Origin: Oscillospiraceae bacterium
Lineage (GTDB): Bacteria; Bacillota; Clostridia; Oscillospirales; Oscillospiraceae
Reading direction: 5' to 3'
Length of the DNA stretch: 64,000 nucleotides
Assembly: GCA_017415775.1 (NCBI GenBank)
Contig: JAFQFC010000037.1
Location: 1 to 64,000, forward strand
Shown: piece by piece, positions 49,782-57,634 of the stretch
Layout of the letters: each line of letters opens with the position of its first letter
Position numbering within the stretch: the stretch's first letter is position 1
Notes under the pieces: model-generated
The model's input: only the letters and a program-made list of their open reading frames with translations
What the model was told of the DNA's origin: nothing
Database searches by the model: none
Made by a program: the position numbers and the translations under genes

Positions 49782-51556
49782 GGCATGACCTCCTTTTCCG
49801 GGATGGTGATGGTGCAGGTGGTGCCCTGACCCGGCGTGCTGTGGATCTCCAGCTTGCCGTTGACCATGGTTTTCAGGCGGAAGCGGATGTTCTGCAGCGC
49901 CACCGACCGGGGATCGCTGCTCTGCTGGGGGTCGAAGCCCACGCCGTCATCGATGACACGGATGATAATATTGCCGTCCTGCCACAAAGTCTGCAGCGTC
50001 ACCGTGCCGCCGTGCGGCTGGGCGGTGATGCCGTGCTTGATGGCGTTTTCCACCAGCGGCTGCAGGATCAGCGGGGGGAACAGGAAGTCGTCTGCGGCGA
50101 TGCTGGTGACGAAACGCAGCTTGCTGCCGAAGCGTACCTGCTCCAGCGCCACATAGTCCTCCACATAGCGCAGCGTGGTGGGGAAGGGGGCCAGCTCGTC
50201 GTCCTGGATCATGTCGATGTTGGTGCGCAGATACCGGGCAAAGCGCACGATGGTCTGGTCGGCCTTCTCCGGGTCGTACTTGCACATGCCGCTGATGGCG
50301 TTGAGCAGGTTAAAGATGAAATGGGTGCGGATCTGGCTGTTGGCCAGCAGGATGCTGTTGCTCTGCAGCTGGGTCTGCAGCTGCTCGGCGTGGATGGCCT
50401 TGCGGTGGTCGGTGGCGATGTGCCGGATGCAGCGCACCAGCAGGAAGAAGAACAGGATCAGGAACGTCACTTTCACCGGCAGGCCGGAGGGATAGCGGGG
50501 GAAGAAGGTGCCGAACAGTTCGGCCAGGGTGCATACCAGCAGCAGGAGTGCTGCGAGGGTACTGCTGCGGCGGATGCGCAGAGAGACCATTTCGTAGATG
50601 CAGCAGCCCAGCAGTGTGGGACAAAGCAGCAGCTGCGCCATGCTCCATACCGACAGCAGATCGTACAGCGACATCAGACCGGACAGGCAGATCAGCAGCA
50701 GGCAGGCTACGGTGGCGCTGTGGATATAAAAAGCAATGGTGGCCACCTTCCGGCTGGCGCTGGAAAGATGCCGGGACAGGAAACGATTCAGCTCCAGCAG
50801 CGCCAGGATCAGGCACAGCAGTTCGCCGTAGGTGGTGAACACATGGGAAGAGAGCAGCAGCGAGGCGTCCAGATTATCCAGGCCCAGATAGCCGGACATG
50901 CACAGAGAGATGAGGCCCAGCGACCACATCATGGAGGTGGCGGGCAGCTGCACCAGCGTGAAGGCCAGCGCCACGCCCAGCACCGCCAGCGACAGTCCGC
51001 TGATCAGAAGCGCCATGCTGCGGAAGAAGATGGACCGGGAAGAGAGGGTGGCGGGCAGCATGGAGGCAGGGCCCAGGTAGAGATTGTCCAGCAGATCCAG
51101 AAAGGCGCCGGAGTCGCCGCAGGAATGGGGGTTGTGCAGATGCAGCTCCACCTCGTCGGTGACGGAGATGGCCGGTGTGCGGAAGTTCTCCCAGTGGGCG
51201 CTGCAGGCGTCGGGCAAACGCAGCGTGCTGTGGCTGTCGGAGCGATGCACCTCCGCACCGTTCACCAGCAGGCAGTAGTCCACATGGTTGAGGTAGACAT
51301 TCAGTGTCTCGCCGGCGGGGAGGTCGGCAGAGAATCGGCCCCGCAGCACCACATCGCCCTTCAGGGAAGAGAAGGAGGGCTTTTCCGCCAGCGGCAGCCA
51401 CGGTCCCCCGGTCTGACTGTATTCGCCCTGGAATTCCAGACGGGTGCAAGTGTCCGCTTCCAGCTTCTGGCTGCGCAGTACAATGACCGACAGCACCAGA
51501 AAGGCGAGAAAGACCAGCGAGATGTAAAAAATCGGTTTCCAGTATTTTTTCAGCAT
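49772..51556 (-). CDS. LytS-like sensor kinase (7TMR-DISM type)
   Basis: The 594-residue kinase has an N-terminal helix, an extracytoplasmic sensor (~30-180, jelly-roll like: YLNHVDYCLLVNGAEVHRSD), seven or more helices (~185-395) and a His_kinase domain. The phosphoacceptor is in the family sequence QIRTHFIFNLLNAISGM, and an HATPase domain has PLVENAIKHGI and IIRVIDDGVGF. These are the 7TMR-DISM/LytS features, suited to sensing small ligands or carbohydrates. ATG 51556 follows GCAGGAGGCTCGT. It is co-transcribed with the response regulator. Confidence 0.88.
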   Translation of the reverse strand: MLKKYWKPIFYISLVFLAFLVLSVIVLRSQKLEADTCTRLEFQGEYSQTGGPWLPLAEKPSFSSLKGDVVLRGRFSADLPAGETLNVYLNHVDYCLLVNGAEVHRSDSHSTLRLPDACSAHWENFRTPAISVTDEVELHLHNPHSCGDSGAFLDLLDNLYLGPASMLPATLSSRSIFFRSMALLISGLSLAVLGVALAFTLVQLPATSMMWSLGLISLCMSGYLGLDNLDASLLLSSHVFTTYGELLCLILALLELNRFLSRHLSSASRKVATIAFYIHSATVACLLLICLSGLMSLYDLLSVWSMAQLLLCPTLLGCCIYEMVSLRIRRSSTLAALLLLVCTLAELFGTFFPRYPSGLPVKVTFLILFFFLLVRCIRHIATDHRKAIHAEQLQTQLQSNSILLANSQIRTHFIFNLLNAISGMCKYDPEKADQTIVRFARYLRTNIDMIQDDELAPFPTTLRYVEDYVALEQVRFGSKLRFVTSIAADDFLFPPLILQPLVENAIKHGITAQPHGGTVTLQTLWQDGNIIIRVIDDGVGFDPQQSSDPRSVALQNIRFRLKTMVNGKLEIHSTPGQGTTCTITIPEKEVMPCL

Positions 51557-51675
51557 ACGAGCCTCCTGCTGCGGCCATGGCCGCTGTAACGGGGAAGTTA
51601 TCTTTCATCATATACAAAAAAACCCGCTGCGTACAGAGGAAAAACGAAAATTTTCGGGAAAATGAGCGAAACATC

Positions 51676-51742
51676 GCCTGCGGCTCGTATTTTTGGGACG
51701 TCGTGGGTCGAACCGCCGCCTTCTCGTCTGTGATCGACCAGC
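51676..51742 (-). repeat. islet repeat core, copy A
   Basis: On the minus strand this begins TGGTCGATCACAGACGAGAA, continues through GGTTCGACCCACGACG and ends GAGCCGCAGGCGATG. The same ~67-bp core recurs at 53531-53600 (copy B) and, partly, 53701-53768 (copy C). Copies A and B flank the MATE gene. Confidence 0.9.
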
Positions 51743-51779
51743 AAAAAAACGCAGCACCCGAAAGGGTACTGCGTTTTTT
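51743..51779. terminator. bidirectional terminator after the MATE gene
   Basis: AAAAAAACGCAG-TACCC and its complement form a strong stem with a CGAAAG-type loop and flanking A/T runs. It directly abuts repeat core copy A. Further bases 51780-51848 hold an ATGCAACGC/GCGTTGCAT hairpin and nothing else. Confidence 0.85.
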
Positions 51780-51848
51780 GGCATATACTACACAATTTGA
51801 TACAATGCAACGCAGTTCGCCCGAGCGTTGCATTCGTTAAACGACTGA

Positions 51849-53180
51849 TTATTGCAATTGTGGAGTATATATGCTGATTCGTTGTTTTCTTAACATAAAT
51901 GCATATGCGCACAGAGAAACAATGCTGTCAAAAGCATTTCCGATACCAAATAACAAAGCAATTCCGGTCAGTGTAGGAACCCAGATTCCGGTTACATACA
52001 AAACAAAAGCAATGCCATAATAGATCGTATTTGTAATCACCGACTCAAAAAGCATATAGTTGGTTTTGCCGAGACCATAGAATGTGGCATCAAATACATT
52101 TTGAAACGCAAACAGCACATAAAACCCTATTAGAAGCACCACCAAAGAAAATAATTTGTCCACATTCGTAAAGCCCAGGATCTGCGACATAAAAAGCTTC
52201 CATACCGGAATACTAACAAACCACAAAACGCAAATGAACCCAGTGATTCCCAAATAACCCAGTGTATTCCTCTGCAGGTTGTTTTTATCTGTAGCAATCT
52301 CCTGCTTGATGAGTTCTCCCAGCTGCAGCACCGGCAAAAGCAACCAACCCCAAATGAAGTTGTTGGCGACCCAATAAGTGCCTTGCTCGCTGACCATATT
52401 GACCATTCGTGCGATCATCACCATATAGGCAATGTTTCTTACAAGAGATTCCAAACCGGACAAGCCGCCGACTTTCATAAATTCCTTCGCCCAGGAAAAA
52501 CTCCATTTTTCTCTTTTGAAAATTCGAATTTCCTCTCTCTCGAGCAAGAGAAGGGAAACGGCAAGCAGCAATGCATTCACGATGATATTGGAATATCCAA
52601 TGCCATTTACACCTAAATTAGCAGAAAACGGCAAACCGGAAACAAGAAAGGTATCTGTAACAAGGCATAGCATCAGTCGCGCGCCGGTAAGCAGATATAG
52701 ATATTTGCGCTTATTCATTGTTACCAGCGCAACAAGGGCAAATTGTGTCAACACGATAAAAATATTGGCAATGCTTTCGATGCGTATGTAGGCTACAGAC
52801 TCGGCAAGGATCGCTGTGTCGGCAGCCATTAGCATAAGTAACTGTTCTGCAAAAACAAATACGACCGCAGATAACGCAGCATAAACCAAAAAGGAGATCA
52901 GCATCCCTGTGCGGACACGATTGGTAAATTCCTTCTTGTTGTTTTTGACCGTTCCCACAAAGTAAAATAAGGGCAAAATAATTGCTTCATTTAATATTTC
53001 GTAAAGCAGATTCACCCAGGAAAGCTGCCCGGCAATGGAATAGGACCATTCTCCCGGCAGCTGACCGAGAAAAAACACCCGGACAGTGTTATAGACCGTA
53101 GGCGCAAAGCCCAGGACCAGGAGCGCAAAATACATCTTATAGTTTACATTGCGAAGTGACAGTTTCAATTTGGAAAACAT
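51849..53180 (-). CDS. MATE-like multidrug efflux transporter
   Basis: The 443-residue protein has about 12 helices arranged in two halves, like MATE/MOP-family exporters (ADTAILAESVAYIRIESIAN, NLGVNGIGYSNIIVNALLLA, GLSGLESLVRNIAYMVMIAR, GNAFDSIVSLCAYAFMLRKQ). GC content is clearly lower than the neighbours, so it looks acquired. ATG 53180 follows AAAAGGGGGAAACCAT; a longer in-frame extension to 53321 covers the leader. The upstream leader holds a small ORF and mutually exclusive hairpins, as for inducible resistance genes. Flanking repeats and the tRNA-Leu gene suggest a mobile islet. The substrate is unknown. Confidence 0.82.
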   Translation of the reverse strand: MFSKLKLSLRNVNYKMYFALLVLGFAPTVYNTVRVFFLGQLPGEWSYSIAGQLSWVNLLYEILNEAIILPLFYFVGTVKNNKKEFTNRVRTGMLISFLVYAALSAVVFVFAEQLLMLMAADTAILAESVAYIRIESIANIFIVLTQFALVALVTMNKRKYLYLLTGARLMLCLVTDTFLVSGLPFSANLGVNGIGYSNIIVNALLLAVSLLLLEREEIRIFKREKWSFSWAKEFMKVGGLSGLESLVRNIAYMVMIARMVNMVSEQGTYWVANNFIWGWLLLPVLQLGELIKQEIATDKNNLQRNTLGYLGITGFICVLWFVSIPVWKLFMSQILGFTNVDKLFSLVVLLIGFYVLFAFQNVFDATFYGLGKTNYMLFESVITNTIYYGIAFVLYVTGIWVPTLTGIALLFGIGNAFDSIVSLCAYAFMLRKQRISIYTPQLQ

Positions 53181-53202
53181 ATGGTTTCCCCCTTTTTGAA
53201 TA

Positions 53203-53310
53203 TTAGCAAAAAGGACAAAAAGAAGCGCCTGCCAATAGTCGCAGACGCAAAAAGACAATTTTAGCCCGTGAGCCTGCGACCAAAAGTGCGTGAACGCCGG
53301 AAGATACCAT
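53203..53310 (-). CDS. putative 35-aa leader peptide of the MATE gene
   Basis: An ATG-started frame of 35 codons ends 22 bp before the MATE start. It begins MVSSGVHALLVAGSRAKIV and ends AGASFCPFC; the coding region runs through both arms of the attenuator hairpins. No strong ribosome binding site precedes it, so translation is uncertain. It could be the ribosome-stalling leader that senses an antibiotic. Confidence 0.35.
   Translation of the reverse strand: MVSSGVHALLVAGSRAKIVFLRLRLLAGASFCPFC
53209..53280 (-). promoter_or_regulatory. transcription attenuator upstream of the MATE gene
   Basis: GCGTCTGC/GCAGGCGC (53225-53248) is followed on the minus strand by TTCTTTTTGTCCTTTTT: a terminator. 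Its first arm overlaps CTGCGAC, which can instead pair with the earlier GTCGCAG (53274-53280 with 53238-53244). The two structures exclude each other, the classical arrangement of attenuation. Confidence 0.6.
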
Positions 53311-53383
53311 AGGTCTGTCAAGTCTAGAGTATGTTTCCCTTTTGCCGTTGGGCAAAGCTCAAAGTCGCTATTTACTTGGAAGT

Positions 53384-53411
53384 ATTATACCATAACAATG
53401 CTTTGTTTCAA
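53384..53411 (-). promoter_or_regulatory. MATE gene promoter
   Basis: TTGAAA and TATAAT are 16 bp apart on the minus strand, giving a ~195-nt leader before the MATE start. Confidence 0.7.
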
Positions 53412-53420
53412 GATAATAAA

Positions 53421-53465
53421 TAACCGACCCTAAGTGACACGAATTGTATCAATAAGGGTCGGTTA
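53421..53465. terminator. terminator-like hairpin, end of repeat unit 3
   Basis: TAACCGACCCT pairs with AGGGTCGGTTA across a 23-nt loop, directly behind the third copy of the tRNA-Leu 3' end. Confidence 0.75.
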
Positions 53466-53601
53466 AATGGTGCCGGTGACCGGACACCTTGCGCTGTGCG
53501 CTTCGGCACGCACTCCGTCAGCCAAAAATCCATCGCCTGCGGCTCGTATTTTTGGGACGTCGTGGGTCGAACCGCCGCCTTCTCATCTGTGATCGACCAG
53601 T

Positions 53602-53643
53602 ACCAAAAGAAAAACCACCCCGGAGGGTGGTTTTTCTTTTGGT
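53602..53643 (-). terminator. terminator hairpin of repeat unit 2
   Basis: ACCAAAAGAAAAACCACCC and its exact complement form a 19-bp stem with a 4-nt loop (CGGA). The first bases belong to the pseudo-tRNA end. Confidence 0.85.
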
Positions 53644-53773
53644 GCCGGTGACCGGACACCTCGCGCTGTGCGCTTCGGCACGCACTCCGTCAGCCAAAAA
53701 TCCATCGCCTGCGGCTCGTATTTTTGGGACGTCGTGGGTCGAACCGCCGGTTGGATTCCAAAGTCGACCAATA

Positions 53774-53815
53774 CCAAATAAGAGAGCCACCCACATGGGT
53801 GACTCTCTTATTTGG
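53774..53815 (-). terminator. tRNA-Leu terminator
   Basis: CCAAATAAGAGAG and CTCTCTTATTTGG enclose a CACCCA/TGGGTG inner stem. The hairpin overlaps the encoded CCA end. Confidence 0.85.
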
Positions 53816-53899
53816 TGCCGGTGACCGGACTCGAACCGGTACGCTGTCGCCAGCGGTGGATTTTGAGTCCACTACGTCTACCAATTCCATCACACCGGC
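53813..53899 (-). tRNA. tRNA-Leu (CAA anticodon)
   Basis: The minus strand folds as a class II tRNA: acceptor GCCGGTG/CACCGGC, D-loop ATTGGTAGACG, anticodon loop CTCAAAA with CAA, a long variable arm (CGCTGGCGACAGCG), the TTCGAGTCC T-loop, and an encoded CCA end. It reads UUG codons. The 87-nt length is normal. Confidence 0.95.
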
Positions 53900-53914
53900 G
53901 TGGATGACTTGGCT

Positions 53915-53943
53915 ATTATATCGCATGGGCGGTGGAAATTCAA
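53915..53943 (-). promoter_or_regulatory. tRNA-Leu promoter
   Basis: TTGAAT and TATAAT are 17 bp apart on the minus strand, 15 bp before the tRNA. Confidence 0.8.
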
Positions 53944-54008
53944 GGGGAAATTTACGGCGCCTGCGCAGGAAAAAACCAAACAGGGGGGTACCAAAAGGGA
54001 GGAAGATG

Positions 54009-54017
54009 TGGTATGAT
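54009..54017 (+). promoter_or_regulatory. extended -10 promoter of the lipoprotein-TCS operon
   Basis: TGGTATGAT fits an extended -10 element (TGn-TATGAT), 44 bp before the lipoprotein ATG. The -35 region is poor. Confidence 0.5.
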
Positions 54018-54061
54018 ATTGAAGTACCATTATCGCAATCACTGTGAAAGGAGGGGTGCGC

Positions 54062-55372
54062 ATGCATCGGATCTGGCGAAAAATGACGGTATTACTGGGT
54101 GCGGCGGCCCTTTCTATGGTGCTGTCAGGCTGCGTGATGACCTCCACGGTGGAGGATCTGTTCACCCTGCCCCAGCCGCCCATCGCCTATACGGAGCTGG
54201 CCGGCACCATCAACGGCCTGCTGGCCGAGGGCTACGAATATGCCTCTCCCACGGCGGGAGAGAACATCCAGCCGGTGCAGATGGTGGACCTGGATTGGAA
54301 CGGCCAGAGCGAAGCGGTGGCTTTCTTCCGCCGCCTGGGCGACGAAAAACCGCTGAAGATCATGATCTTCCAGTCGCAGGACGGCGGCTACGAGCTGCGA
54401 TCCCTCATCGAGAGCAGCGGTATGGCCATTGAGCGTGTGGAATATGAGGACATGAACAGCGACGGTGTCCGGGAACTGGTGGTAGGCTGGCGTATCAGCT
54501 CCGAGGTGCAGAACGTGGCGGTCTACGCCGTGGATGCCCAGACCCCCATGCTGATGCAGAGCAACTACACCCGCTACACCGTGCAGGAGCTGGACGGTGA
54601 CGGCACCCCCAGTCTGCTGGTGTTCCGCTCCAACGAGCTGGGCGAGAGTGTGGCGGAGGTCCACAGCTGGCGCGGCGAATCCATGGCCCTGGTGCATGAA
54701 AGCCCCCTGTCCAGCACCATGCCGGCCCTGAGCGCCGGCAGCGTGGTGGAGGGCAAGCTGGACGAAGACACCCCGGCGGTGTTTGTCACCGGCATCAACG
54801 AAGAGGGCAAGGCGGTGACGGATATTCTGGCCTGCCGGGATAACGGCACCATGACCAACGCCTCCCTGAGCCTGCTGACAGGCCTGTCGGAGCTGATCTA
54901 TCCCTACCGTCAGCTCCAGCCGCAGGACATCAATGGTGACGGCATCATCGAAGTGCCGGCCCCCGCAGCTGCCACGGAACCGGGCAAGGTCAACGACGGA
55001 CTGGTGGACTGGCTGCAGTGCGATATCGACGGCGGCATCCGCCGTGTGGCCACCACCTACCACTGTCTCAGCTCCGGCTGGTACCTGATGGTGCCGGAGG
55101 ATTGGGCGGGCCGCCTGACCACCGAGGCCTGGGAAGCAGGCCTGTATGAAAAACAGGTGGATCTGAAAGTGGATGGCCAGACCGTGGCCTACGTCTACGC
55201 CATTACCGGCGAGAACCGGGAAGCCCGTGCCATGCGTGCCGGGCGGCAGGTGCTGCGCCGCCAGACGTCGGTGGTTTACGCCGGACTTGTGGTGGAGAAC
55301 GCCCCGGTTGCGTTTACCATGGAGGAGCTGCGCAGCTGCTTCCGGCTGATCGTGGCTTCCTGGAACAGCTGA
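54062..55372 (+). CDS. lipoprotein with FG-GAP/VCBS-like Ca-binding repeats
   Basis: The 436-residue protein starts with a lipoprotein signal (lipobox LSGC, Cys ~24). It has at least four acidic calcium-loop motifs spaced along the protein (VDLDWNGQSEAV, EDMNSDGVRELV, QELDGDGTPSLL, QDINGDGIIEV), as in FG-GAP/VCBS beta-propeller proteins. ATG 54062 follows AAAGGAGGGGTGCGC. It lies 30 bp upstream of a response regulator and kinase, so it may be the external sensor or partner of that two-component system. Substrate or ligand is unknown. Confidence 0.8.
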   Translation: MHRIWRKMTVLLGAAALSMVLSGCVMTSTVEDLFTLPQPPIAYTELAGTINGLLAEGYEYASPTAGENIQPVQMVDLDWNGQSEAVAFFRRLGDEKPLKIMIFQSQDGGYELRSLIESSGMAIERVEYEDMNSDGVRELVVGWRISSEVQNVAVYAVDAQTPMLMQSNYTRYTVQELDGDGTPSLLVFRSNELGESVAEVHSWRGESMALVHESPLSSTMPALSAGSVVEGKLDEDTPAVFVTGINEEGKAVTDILACRDNGTMTNASLSLLTGLSELIYPYRQLQPQDINGDGIIEVPAPAAATEPGKVNDGLVDWLQCDIDGGIRRVATTYHCLSSGWYLMVPEDWAGRLTTEAWEAGLYEKQVDLKVDGQTVAYVYAITGENREARAMRAGRQVLRRQTSVVYAGLVVENAPVAFTMEELRSCFRLIVASWNS

Positions 55373-55402
55373 TACACCGCAACGGACAGAAAGGAAAAGA
55401 CC

Positions 55403-56089
55403 ATGAAAAAAGTATTGGTGCTGGAGGACGAGTCCAGCATTCGCGGATTTATCGTGATCAATCTGCGCCGCGCCGGTTATGAGGTCATCGAGGCCGAGTC
55501 CGGTGAAGAGGCGCTGGAGAAGCTGGCCGAGCATCGGGACGTGCGGGTGGCCCTGCTGGACATCATGCTGCCCGGCATCGACGGCTTTGAAGTCTGCCGC
55601 CGCATCCGTGCCGGCAATTCCCGCATCGGTATCATCATGCTCACCGCCCGCTCTCAGGAGATGGACAAGGTGACGGGCCTGATGACCGGTGCCGACGACT
55701 ACGTGACCAAGCCCTTCTCCCCGGCGGAGCTGACGGCCCGTGTGGATGCGCTGATGCGCCGCAGCGGCGGCGCCGAGGAGGAGAACGACGGCTGCATCCG
55801 TCTGGCTCCCTTCGTGCTGAATACCCGCAACCGCACGCTGGAAAAGAACGGCCAGCGGGTCAAGCTGACCCAGGTGGAGTATTCCATCATCCATATGTTT
55901 ATGGAAAATCCGGGCAAGGCCCTCTCCCGTGAGGAGATCCTGGACCTGGTATGGGGCCGGGATTACTTCGGCGAGCTGAAGATCGTGGACGTGAATATCC
56001 GCCGTCTGCGCCTGAAGATCGAGGACAACCCCACCAATCCTACCTATATTACCACCGTTTGGGGCTACGGCTATAAGTGGGGCGCATAA
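55403..56089 (+). CDS. OmpR/PhoB-family response regulator
   Basis: The 228-residue protein has a receiver domain (LEDESSIRGF, Asp53 in ALLDIMLPGIDG, Lys in DDYVTKPFSP) and a winged-helix effector (LAPFVLNTRNRTLEKNGQRV ... REEILDLVWGRDYFGELKIV ... VWGYGYKWGA). It is preceded by AGAAAGGAAAAGACC. It is transcribed with the upstream lipoprotein and the kinase 42 bp downstream. Targets are unknown. Confidence 0.92.
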   Translation: MKKVLVLEDESSIRGFIVINLRRAGYEVIEAESGEEALEKLAEHRDVRVALLDIMLPGIDGFEVCRRIRAGNSRIGIIMLTARSQEMDKVTGLMTGADDYVTKPFSPAELTARVDALMRRSGGAEEENDGCIRLAPFVLNTRNRTLEKNGQRVKLTQVEYSIIHMFMENPGKALSREEILDLVWGRDYFGELKIVDVNIRRLRLKIEDNPTNPTYITTVWGYGYKWGA

Positions 56090-56131
56090 GCGCTCAAACC
56101 CCGAACTCTGTGAAGAAAGGAGGCGGACAGG

Positions 56132-57556
56132 ATGAAGCAGCGTCTTCGGATCCAGGGTCTGCGCAAACGCTGGCTTTTGAACATTGCCGGCCCGCTGGCA
56201 GCTGTGCTGCTGGTGGTGGGCGTGTTCGGTACCGTGGGTATCAGCAGTATGTACTACAGCAGCGCCCGCTCCACGCTGATGGCCAAGGCCACGGCCGGTG
56301 CCGACTATTTCAACACCTACAGTATGTCCGGCTACAGCGAGTACTATCGCCGTGCCGTGCTCTACGCCGCCTCCTTTGAAGATGCCGACGTGATCGAGCT
56401 GCAGTTCCTCAATCGCTACGGCCGCATCGAGACCTCCACCTCCGGCCTGCAGGCAGGCTCTGCCCCCGGTACACCGGAGATCGAGAGCGCCGTCCAGAAC
56501 GGCCGGCCGGAGACCTTCGTGGGCGAAGATCCCCACACCGGGGAGAACATTCTGGCCGTGTCCTGTCCGCTGGAGTTCAACGGCAGCGTGGTGGGCGTCA
56601 TGCGCTATGTCACCGCCACACGCCAGCTGGATCAGCAGCTGATGGTGGTGTCGCTGACCATCTTCGGCGGCGCATTGGCGATCTGCGGCCTGATCCTTAT
56701 CACCAGTATGGTGTTCATCAACAGCGTGGTGGCCCCGGTGGCCGAGGTGACGGAGGCCGCCAAGCGCATTTCCGGCGGCAGCTACGGGATCCAGATCCCC
56801 AACCGCTACAGCGACGAGATGGGCCAGCTGGTGGACAACATCAACGACATGTCCCTGAAGATCAGCCAGAGCGAAAAAATGCAGACGGAGTTCGTCTCCT
56901 CCGTGTCCCACGAACTGCGCACGCCCCTGACGGCCATCAACGGCTGGGGCGAAACGCTGGAGGATGAGGAGGATCCGACGCAGCTGCGCCGGGGCCTTGG
57001 CATCATCACCAAGGAGGCCCGCCGCCTGACCAACATGGTGGAGGAGCTGCTGGAATTCTCCAAAATGCAGGACGGCCGGTTCAATCTGCAGGTGGAACCC
57101 ATGGACCTGCAGGCCGAGCTGGAGGATGCCGTTTACACCTACCGCCAGCTCTTCCGGCAGGAGGGCATCGAGCTGGAATACGATGACGGCGGCGAACTGT
57201 ACACCGCACCCTTCACCGGCGACAGCGAGCGCATCAAGCAGGTGCTGTGCAACCTGCTGGACAACGCCGCCAAGCACGGCGGCAGCGGCAAGCGCATCGT
57301 GGTGGCCATCCGCCAGACCCGGGACGACTATATCATCACCATCCGTGACTTCGGCCCCGGTATCCCCGAGGCAGAGCTGCCCTTCATCAAGCAGAAGTTC
57401 TATAAAGGCTCCTCCAGAGCCCGTGGCAGCGGCATCGGCCTTGCCGTCTGCGATGAGATCGTGGGCCGCCACGGCGGTACGCTGGCCGTGGGCAACGCCG
57501 AAGGCGGCGGTACCATCGTGACCATCGCCCTGCCCATCGATGAAACCGTGGAATAA
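56132..57556 (+). CDS. sensor histidine kinase
   Basis: The 474-residue kinase has a helix at ~18-40, an extracytoplasmic sensor (~41-165), a second helix (~170-195) and HAMP (APVAEVTEAAKRISGGSYG). The phosphoacceptor region is EFVSSVSHELRTPLTA, and the ATPase boxes are NLLDNAAKHGGSG, DFGPGIPEAELPFI and GSGIGLAVCDEIVG. AAGGAGGCGGACAGG precedes the ATG. Pairing with the previous regulator is inferred. The lipoprotein at the start of the operon may supply its signal. Confidence 0.92.
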   Translation: MKQRLRIQGLRKRWLLNIAGPLAAVLLVVGVFGTVGISSMYYSSARSTLMAKATAGADYFNTYSMSGYSEYYRRAVLYAASFEDADVIELQFLNRYGRIETSTSGLQAGSAPGTPEIESAVQNGRPETFVGEDPHTGENILAVSCPLEFNGSVVGVMRYVTATRQLDQQLMVVSLTIFGGALAICGLILITSMVFINSVVAPVAEVTEAAKRISGGSYGIQIPNRYSDEMGQLVDNINDMSLKISQSEKMQTEFVSSVSHELRTPLTAINGWGETLEDEEDPTQLRRGLGIITKEARRLTNMVEELLEFSKMQDGRFNLQVEPMDLQAELEDAVYTYRQLFRQEGIELEYDDGGELYTAPFTGDSERIKQVLCNLLDNAAKHGGSGKRIVVAIRQTRDDYIITIRDFGPGIPEAELPFIKQKFYKGSSRARGSGIGLAVCDEIVGRHGGTLAVGNAEGGGTIVTIALPIDETVE

Positions 57557-57634
57557 TGAAAAGAAAAATCGAACAAGTGTTGCATTTTTGCGATCCTTGT
57601 GTTATGCTATGAATCGAAGAAAGGATCCAACTCC

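Larger units (their letters stand above)
53468..53829 (-). repeat. three copies of the tRNA-Leu 3' end at ~172-bp period
   Basis: The 17-base tRNA end (TCCGGTCACCGGCACCA on the minus strand) occurs at 53468-53484, 53640-53656 and 53813-53829 (in the tRNA itself), spaced 172 and 173 bp. Each is followed by a different terminator hairpin and the repeat core (GGTTCGACCCACGACG ... GCCGCAGGCGATGG). Units 2 and 3 contain only the tRNA end, not the rest of the tRNA. Confidence 0.92.

Noticed and set aside
53468..53829. A possible CRISPR or rRNA spacer cluster.
   Set aside because: The repeats are 172-bp tandem units containing a tRNA 3' end; no repeat-spacer pattern or rRNA sequence is present.
53690..54067. 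A protein-like frame containing MELVDVVDSKSTAGDSV.
   Set aside because: It is the translated tRNA-Leu gene with flanks; the DNA folds as a proper tRNA.
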